Shown here: positions 59,053-64,000 of the stretch, piece after piece
Layout: every line of letters begins with the position of its first letter
Position numbering within the stretch: the stretch's first letter is position 1
Assembly: GCA_025936755.1 (NCBI GenBank)
Contig: JAICSS010000001.1
Location: forward strand, 99,747-163,746
Direction of reading: 5' to 3'
Origin: Solirubrobacterales bacterium
GTDB taxonomy: Bacteria; Actinomycetota; Thermoleophilia; Solirubrobacterales; 70-9
Length of the DNA stretch: 64,000 nt
Made by a program: the position numbers and the translations under genes
The notes under the pieces: generated by a model
The model's database searches: none
What the model was told of the DNA's origin: nothing
The model's input: the letters and a program-made list of their open reading frames with translations, nothing else

Positions 59053-60012
59053 GTGGCGGACCTGCGCGGCGGCATCGACCTCGGCGGCACCAAGATCCAG
59101 ACGGCGATCGTCGACGGACGGGGCGACGTGGTCGGGCAGGCCCGGCGGCCGACGCCGACCGGCGGCGGCCCCGAGGACGTGGCGGCGGCGATGGCGGAGG
59201 CCCTGCGCGAGGCGGCGAAGGAAGCGGGCGTCGAGAGCGGCGATCTCGCCGGGGTCGGCGTCGGCTCGCCCGGCGACGCCGACGAGAAGACCGGTGTCGT
59301 CTCCGCGGCGAAGAACCTGCCCGGCTGGGAAGGCAGCTTCCCGCTCGCCGAAAAGCTGAAGCAGGCGCTGGGGACGGAGGTCGAGGTCGGCAACGACGTC
59401 CAGGTCGCGACCGAAGCCGAGTTCCACCTCGGCGCCGGCCAGGAGTTCGAGAGCCTGCTCGGCGTCTTCTGGGGCACCGGGGTCGGCGGCGGGCTGGTGC
59501 TCGGCGGCAAGCCCTGGCTGGGCCGCGGCGCCGCCGGGGAGATCGGCCACATGGTCGTCAAGCGCGGCGGCGCCAAGTGCCCCTGCGGGCGCAAGGGCTG
59601 CCTCGAGGCCTACGCCGGCCGCTCGGCGATGGAAGCCGAGGCGCGGCGCCAGCACGAAGAGGGTCAGAAGACCGACCTCTTCCACCTGATGGAGAAGCAC
59701 GACAAACCGCGGCTGACCAGCGGCATCTGGGAGCGGGCGCTCGACCACGGCGACCACCTCGCCGAAAAGCTGATCGAGCGCGCGGTCGAGGCGCTGGGGA
59801 CCGGCATCGCCTCCGCCGTCAACCTCGTCGACCCCGAAGCCGTGATCCTCGGCGGCGGCCTCGGCGTCCGCTTCGGCGAGCGGCTGATGGACCCCCTCTG
59901 CGAGGAGATGTCCAAGCACCTCTTCGTCGACGAGCGGCCGCCGGCGGTGCGGGTCGTCTCGCTCGGCGATCTAGGCGGCGCCATCGGCGCTTCTTTGCTG
60001 GTCTCCCGCTAG
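59053..60012 (+). CDS. ROK-family sugar kinase (glucokinase-like)
   Basis: 319 residues. ATP-binding RGGIDLGGTKIQTAIVDG, catalytic Asp in VGNDVQVATEAEFHLGA, the ROK signature GVFWGTGVGGGLVLGGKPW, and the zinc motif CPCGRKGCLEAYAGR. No HTH, so it is an enzyme, not a XylR-type repressor. Its stop shares CTAG with the stop of the sugar permease gene. Neighbouring xylFGH genes suggest it phosphorylates an imported sugar; the sugar is not determined. Confidence 0.92.
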   Translation: MADLRGGIDLGGTKIQTAIVDGRGDVVGQARRPTPTGGGPEDVAAAMAEALREAAKEAGVESGDLAGVGVGSPGDADEKTGVVSAAKNLPGWEGSFPLAEKLKQALGTEVEVGNDVQVATEAEFHLGAGQEFESLLGVFWGTGVGGGLVLGGKPWLGRGAAGEIGHMVVKRGGAKCPCGRKGCLEAYAGRSAMEAEARRQHEEGQKTDLFHLMEKHDKPRLTSGIWERALDHGDHLAEKLIERAVEALGTGIASAVNLVDPEAVILGGGLGVRFGERLMDPLCEEMSKHLFVDERPPAVRVVSLGDLGGAIGASLLVSR

Positions 60013-61223
60013 ACGCGGCCCGAGGTTTGCCGCTGCTGGCGGGCGACCGCGTCGACCAGGACGGCCAGCAGGAGGACGCCGCCGGTGACCATCAGTTTCA
60101 CCGCCGAGGAGAGCGAGAGCAGGTCCATCCCGTTGGAGATCGAGCCGATGACGAGCGCTCCCAGCAAGGCCGTCCAGACCGAGCCGCGGCCGCCGAAGAG
60201 GCTGGTCCCGGCGATCACCGGGCCGGCGATCGCCAGCAGCAGCAGTTCGTTGCCGCCGGAGTTCTGGTTGACCGCGAACAAGCGCGAGGCAGCCATCACC
60301 CCGCCGATCGCCGCCATCGAGCCGGAGATCGTGAAGACGGCGACCCGCACGGCGTTGACGCGGATGCCGGCCCGCCGCGCCGCCTCGGCGTTGCCGCCGA
60401 CGGCGAACACATGGCGGCCGAAGGTGGTGCGCTTGGCCACGTACTCCATGCCGACGACGAAGCCCAGGAGGATCATCACCGCCAGCGGCACGCCGCGGTC
60501 CGAATTGAGAATCGCAACCGCGGCGATCACCAGGGCGGAGAGGAAGACGAAGCGGACGACCAGCGGCAGCGGGCCGCCGTCGGCGAGACCGGCGGAAACC
60601 CGTTTGCGGTATCCCAGGACGAGCACCGCGCCATAGGCGGCGATGATCGCCGCGGCGAAGATCCAGCCGACCGTGTCGGAGTAGAAGGTGTTGGCGAGGC
60701 CGGTGATCTTGGGGTCGTTGATGTTCAGCGAGCCGGTCTTGCCCAGCACCTGCAGCAACGCCCCTTCCCAGGCCAGGAGGCCGGCCAGGGTAACGACGAA
60801 GGAGGGCACGACGAAGCGGCTGAACAGCGAGCCCTGCAGGAACCCGATCCCGGCTCCGACTGCTACCGCGGCGGCGATCGCCAGGTAGGCGTTCCAGCCG
60901 TGGTTGACGCTCAAAACCGCCATCACCGCCGCCGAGAGGCCGCTGACGGCGCCGACCGAGAGGTCGATCTCCCCCAGCAGCAGGACGTAGACGATGCCGA
61001 CCGAGATCAACCCGATCGTCGTGATCTGCAGCATCAGGTTGGTCAGGTTCTGAGCCGAGAGGAAGCGTTCTTCCTGCACCTGGAAGATGATCGCGATCAC
61101 GATCAGGCCGAGCACGACCCGGACCGAGGAGAGGTCACCCTGGACCAGGCGGCGCAGGGCCTGCCCGGTGGTCGAGCGGCCCTCCGTGCCCTCGTCGGCG
61201 GTCGCTGCTCCGGTCGCGCTCAT
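60009..61223 (-). CDS. Sugar ABC transporter permease (XylH-like)
   Basis: 404 residues, about 10-11 spans, with the branched-sugar permease pattern: YVLLLGEIDLSVGAVSGLSA, TFGRHVFAVGGNAEAARRAG and AVNQNSGGNELLLLAIAGPV. Coupled to the ATPase gene (ATGA at 61220-61223). An N-terminal cytosolic extension of about 30 residues is present. Sugar specificity, xylose or other, is a guess from family likeness. Confidence 0.9.
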   Translation of the reverse strand: MSATGAATADEGTEGRSTTGQALRRLVQGDLSSVRVVLGLIVIAIIFQVQEERFLSAQNLTNLMLQITTIGLISVGIVYVLLLGEIDLSVGAVSGLSAAVMAVLSVNHGWNAYLAIAAAVAVGAGIGFLQGSLFSRFVVPSFVVTLAGLLAWEGALLQVLGKTGSLNINDPKITGLANTFYSDTVGWIFAAAIIAAYGAVLVLGYRKRVSAGLADGGPLPLVVRFVFLSALVIAAVAILNSDRGVPLAVMILLGFVVGMEYVAKRTTFGRHVFAVGGNAEAARRAGIRVNAVRVAVFTISGSMAAIGGVMAASRLFAVNQNSGGNELLLLAIAGPVIAGTSLFGGRGSVWTALLGALVIGSISNGMDLLSLSSAVKLMVTGGVLLLAVLVDAVARQQRQTSGRV

Positions 61224-62020
61224 GCCCGCTCCTCCTCCCCTGCCCGCTCACCTTTGTCGCGGCCGTCGCCGACCCCGGTGATCGCGGCGACGACCTGCTC
61301 CTCGGTTGCTTCCTCGGCTCTGAACTCCCCGGCCGCGCGGCCGAGGCGGAGGACGAAGACGCGATCGGCGATCGCGAAGACGTCGGCCAGGTTGTGGCTG
61401 ATGACGACGACGCCGAGGTTCCGCTCCCGCAAGCGCCGGATCAGCTCCAGCACCTGCTTGGTCTGCGGCACGCCGAGCGCCGCGGTCGGCTCGTCGAGCA
61501 TCACCACTTTCGGATCGCCCAGCAGCGAGCGGGCCACCGCCACCTGCTGGCGCTGACCGCCGGAGAGGGTGCCGACCTCCGAGCGCAGGCTCGGAATCGT
61601 CACCGCCAGGTTCGAGAGCAGGTCCGCCGTCTCGTGCTCCATCTTCACCTCGTCGAGCTGGCGGGAGACCTGGCCGGGCCCCGCAGAAACCTGCTCGCGG
61701 CCGAGGAAGAGGTTGGAGACCACGTCGAGGTTGTCGCACAGCGCAAGGTCCTGGTAGACGGTCGCGATCCCCAGCTCGGTCGCATCCTGCGGCCTCGAGA
61801 TCCGCACCTCCCGCCCCTCGAAGCGGACGGCGCCGTCGTCGGGCGGGTTGATGCCGGCGATCGCCTTGACCAGCGTCGACTTGCCGGCGCCGTTGTCGCC
61901 GACGAGGCCCACGACCTCGCCGGCGCTGACGGCGAAGTCGACCCGATCCAAAGCCTGGACCGGGCCGAATCGCTTGCTTATGCCCTCCAGCTCGAGGAGC
62001 GGAGTGCCGTCCGCGGCCAT
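61220..62020 (-). CDS. Sugar ABC transporter ATPase, single-domain (XylG-like)
   Basis: 266 residues, one NBD rather than the fused two-domain ATPase common for ribose/xylose importers. Walker A VGDNGAGKSTLVKAI, signature LSGGQRQQVAVARSLL, Walker B VVMLDEPTAAL, H-loop VVISHNLAD. Since one NBD is short of the usual fused pair, it would act as a homodimer. ATP hydrolysis site looks intact. Confidence 0.9.
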   Translation of the reverse strand: MAADGTPLLELEGISKRFGPVQALDRVDFAVSAGEVVGLVGDNGAGKSTLVKAIAGINPPDDGAVRFEGREVRISRPQDATELGIATVYQDLALCDNLDVVSNLFLGREQVSAGPGQVSRQLDEVKMEHETADLLSNLAVTIPSLRSEVGTLSGGQRQQVAVARSLLGDPKVVMLDEPTAALGVPQTKQVLELIRRLRERNLGVVVISHNLADVFAIADRVFVLRLGRAAGEFRAEEATEEQVVAAITGVGDGRDKGERAGEEERA

Positions 62021-62021
62021 C

Positions 62022-63146
62022 TCAGCCGGTGATTCCCGCTTCTTTGCAGGCGGTCTGGTAGGCGCTCGTGCAGAGTTCGGAGACCGAGACGAACCCGTCT
62101 TTGACCACCGTCGACTTGACCTTGTCCTTGGTCACCGCAACCGGTTCCAGCAGCACCGACGGCACTTCGGCTTTGCCGTTGTTGACTTCTTCGGTGACTT
62201 TTTCCTGCGGGACTTCTTCGCCTTCGAGCAGGGCGACCGCGATTTCCGCGGCGATTTCCGTCTCCGGCGGAATCGCCTTGTACACGGTCATGTACTGCTG
62301 GCCGGCGAGGATCCGCTGCAGGCCGGCGACCGTCGCGTCCTGGCCGGTGACCGGCCGTTCTGCGGGGTTTATGCCGGCGCCTTTCATCGCCGCGATCGCG
62401 CCGCCGCCGGTGTCGTCGTTGGCGGCGTAGATCCCCCAGAACCCTTCGTTGCCGAGCGCGGTGATCGCCTGCTGCGCCTCGCGCTGGGCGTTTTCGGCGG
62501 TCCAGCCGGGGGTGTCGTATTCCTTGGCGACGGTGACGCCGGCTTCTTCGAAGCCTTTCTGCGCGCCTTTCTTGAAGAGGGCGGCGTTCGGATCGGCCGG
62601 GTCGCCGTTGATCATGATGATCGGCCCTTTGGCCTTGCCGTCTTCCTTCAGTTTTTCCGAGAGGGATTCGGCCTGCAGTTCGCCGACCCGTTCGTTGTCG
62701 AACGAGACGTAGGCGGCGACTTCGGAGTTTTCGATCAGGCGGTCGTAGCTGACCACCGGGACGCCCTGGGCGTTGGCTTTTTCGGCGATCGACGCCGCCG
62801 ATTTGGAGTCCATCGGGTCGAGGATCAGCACTTCCGCGCCCTTGGTCAGCGCCGCTTCGCCCTGGGATTGCTGCTTTTCGGCATCGCCCCCGGCGTTGAA
62901 GTAGATGACTTCGCATCCGGGGCACTTTTCCGAGATCGCTTTTTCGATGCCGGGTTTGTCGTTCGTTTCGTAGCGCGGCGTTTCGTTTTCCGGGAGCAGG
63001 AGGGCGATCGTTCCGCCGCCGCCACCTCCCCCGCTACTACCGCCGGTGGTGTCGTTGCTGCTGCCGCAGCCGGCCACAACGAGGCCTACCGCTAGCAGCG
63101 CGCATCCGATGACAGCAAGTCGTCGCAAAAGCGCTGGATGGGACAT
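62022..63146 (-). CDS. Sugar-binding lipoprotein (XylF-like)
   Basis: 374 residues. Lipobox VGLVVAGC, a Gly/Ser linker, then a periplasmic-binding-protein fold of the ribose/xylose class: GTIALLLPENETPRYETND, LILDPMDSKSAASIAEKA, VVSYDRLIENSEVAAYVSFD, and AANDDTGGGAIAAMKGAG. Nearly all visible Glu codons are GAA, whereas the ATPase and permease genes favour GAG, a sign of stronger expression. Strong SD (GAGGAGGAGGG) before ATG 63146. First gene of the operon. Confidence 0.93.
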   Translation of the reverse strand: MSHPALLRRLAVIGCALLAVGLVVAGCGSSNDTTGGSSGGGGGGGTIALLLPENETPRYETNDKPGIEKAISEKCPGCEVIYFNAGGDAEKQQSQGEAALTKGAEVLILDPMDSKSAASIAEKANAQGVPVVSYDRLIENSEVAAYVSFDNERVGELQAESLSEKLKEDGKAKGPIIMINGDPADPNAALFKKGAQKGFEEAGVTVAKEYDTPGWTAENAQREAQQAITALGNEGFWGIYAANDDTGGGAIAAMKGAGINPAERPVTGQDATVAGLQRILAGQQYMTVYKAIPPETEIAAEIAVALLEGEEVPQEKVTEEVNNGKAEVPSVLLEPVAVTKDKVKSTVVKDGFVSVSELCTSAYQTACKEAGITG

Positions 63147-63267
63147 GACCCTCCTCCTCGGGGGATTGGCACTCGACGACTACCCCCGTGCAGACGTTTC
63201 ATTCACCCGCGGGGCGGTCGGATGGGAATCCTGGCCAACCAGCAGCAAAGGACAGCGAATCGTTGGC

Positions 63268-64000
63268 CTAGGCGGCCACAGGCTCACGCCTGGCGGCACG
63301 GCGGCGCTGCGCCTTCGCCGGTTCGACCAGCTCGCGCAGGAAGCTGCCGGTGTAGGAGCCGGAAACCGCGGCGACATCCTCGGGGGTGCCGGTGGCGATG
63401 ATGCGGCCGCCCTCTTCCCCGCCCTCGGGCCCGAGGTCGACCAGCCAGTCGGCGGTCTTGATCACGTCGAGGTTGTGCTCGATCACGACCACGGTGTTGC
63501 CGGCGTCGACGAGGCGGCCGAGGACGTCGAGCAGGCGCTGGACGTCGGCGAAGTGGAGGCCGGTGGTCGGCTCGTCGAGGATGTAGAGGGTGTCGCCGGT
63601 CGCGACTTTGGAGAGCTCGGTGGCGAGCTTGACCCGCTGCGCCTCGCCGCCCGACAGCGTCGTCGCCGGCTGGCCGAGGCGGATGTAGCCGAGCCCGACG
63701 TCGTTGAGGGTGCGCAGGCGGCGGGCGATCTTCGGCACGTTCTCGAAGAACTCGACCCCTTCCTCGACCGACATCTCCAGCACGTCGGCGATGTTCTTGC
63801 CTTTGAAGCGGACCTCGAGCGTCTCGCGGTTGTAGCGCTTGCCGTGGCACTGCTCGCAGGGCACGTAGACGTCGGGCAGGAAGTGCATCTCGATCTTGAT
63901 CTGGCCGTCGCCCTTGCAGACCTCGCAGCGCCCGCCCTTGACGTTGAAGCTGAAGCGGCCCGGCTTGTAGCCGCGCGCCCGCGACTCCTGGGTCTGCGTG
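63268..64000 (-). CDS. uvrA: UvrA, excinuclease ABC subunit A (C-terminal part; N-terminus beyond window)
   Basis: About 244 codons are visible, ending at 63268; the rest runs off the right edge. Zinc finger [16 protein letters not shown]...[10 protein letters not shown], signature [17 protein letters not shown], Walker [21 protein letters not shown], and [25 protein letters not shown]. The protein finds bulky DNA lesions with UvrB. The C-terminal tail ends [16 protein letters not shown]. Confidence 0.96.
   Translation of the reverse strand, partial: TQTQESRARGYKPGRFSFNVKGGRCEVCKGDGQIKIEMHFLPDVYVPCEQCHGKRYNRETLEVRFKGKNIADVLEMSVEEGVEFFENVPKIARRLRTLNDVGLGYIRLGQPATTLSGGEAQRVKLATELSKVATGDTLYILDEPTTGLHFADVQRLLDVLGRLVDAGNTVVVIEHNLDVIKTADWLVDLGPEGGEEGGRIIATGTPEDVAAVSGSYTGSFLRELVEPAKAQRRRAARREPVAA

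Noticed and set aside
61220..62020. Truncation of the sugar ATPase because it has one NBD
   Set aside because: Start and stop are tightly coupled to both neighbours and the C-terminus is ordinary, so a single-domain form that dimerises is more likely.
1..64000. CRISPR arrays, rRNA genes, insertion sequences, replication origin
   Set aside because: No regularly spaced repeats, rRNA sequence, transposase motifs with terminal repeats, or DnaA-box cluster were seen.

Overview
The window is very GC-rich chromosomal DNA with GTG, TTG and probably one CTG start codon, GTGA/ATGA gene overlaps and several apparently leaderless genes. Gene content (alaS-ruvX-mltG, hisS-aspS, two APC transporters next to ceoB/ceoC-type TrkA proteins, AbiEi-DUF559 proteins, PASTA and TIG secreted proteins, DUF4242) fits an actinobacterium. 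My best guess is Thermoleophilia, for example Solirubrobacterales. That placement is inference; no rRNA is present.

Layout. 1-4173: alaS-ruvX-mltG operon (mltG runs off the left edge). 4298-7292: a small secreted repeat protein, an IscU-like/MnmA fusion and an AbiEi-DUF559 protein. 7379-7565: probable 6S RNA beside hisS-aspS. 7580-13841: a leftward run of hisS, aspS, a metallo-beta-lactamase hydrolase, a formiminotransferase and an M29 aminopeptidase. 14187-17154: tRNA-Met(CAT) with a ~2.9 kb island between 43-bp direct repeats of the tRNA 3' half. The island carries a TlpA-like thioredoxin, a Cys-rich exported protein and small ORFs, but no recognisable integrase. 17218-28680: a TIG+PASTA secreted protein, DUF4242, a LAL-type LuxR regulator, an M19 dipeptidase, dtd, a DsbA-like protein, a Na+/H+ antiporter, an alpha/beta hydrolase, thrC and an XRE regulator. 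28955-36881: a divergent LeuRS-like protein, GtrA, an exported protein, a heterodimeric ABC exporter and a lipoprotein. 36946-43559: tRNA-Gln and a leftward operon of two APC-UspA transporters bridged by a 63-residue membrane peptide, two TrkA proteins and a flavoprotein. 43584-49951: an FMN hydroxy-acid oxidase, an esterase, a DUF218 protein, a membrane pyrophosphatase and a GCS2-type ligase. 49967-54947: rex-grx plus the t6A genes tsaD-rimI-tsaB-tsaE, a UDG and an FmdB zinc ribbon. 55008-58283: a secreted protein and panC-panD-panB. 58373-63146: an acyltransferase, a ROK kinase and a xylFGH-type sugar importer. 63268-64000: the C-terminal part of uvrA.

Most of the window is housekeeping. 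The parts that look least ordinary are the LeuRS-like protein with an eroded editing site and altered leucine pocket, the IscU-MnmA fusion missing one cluster-ligand cysteine, the APC/63-aa/APC/TrkA operon, the tRNA-bounded island without an integrase, the tsaB gene with no canonical start codon, and a perfect 19-bp inverted repeat between the acyltransferase and the ROK kinase.
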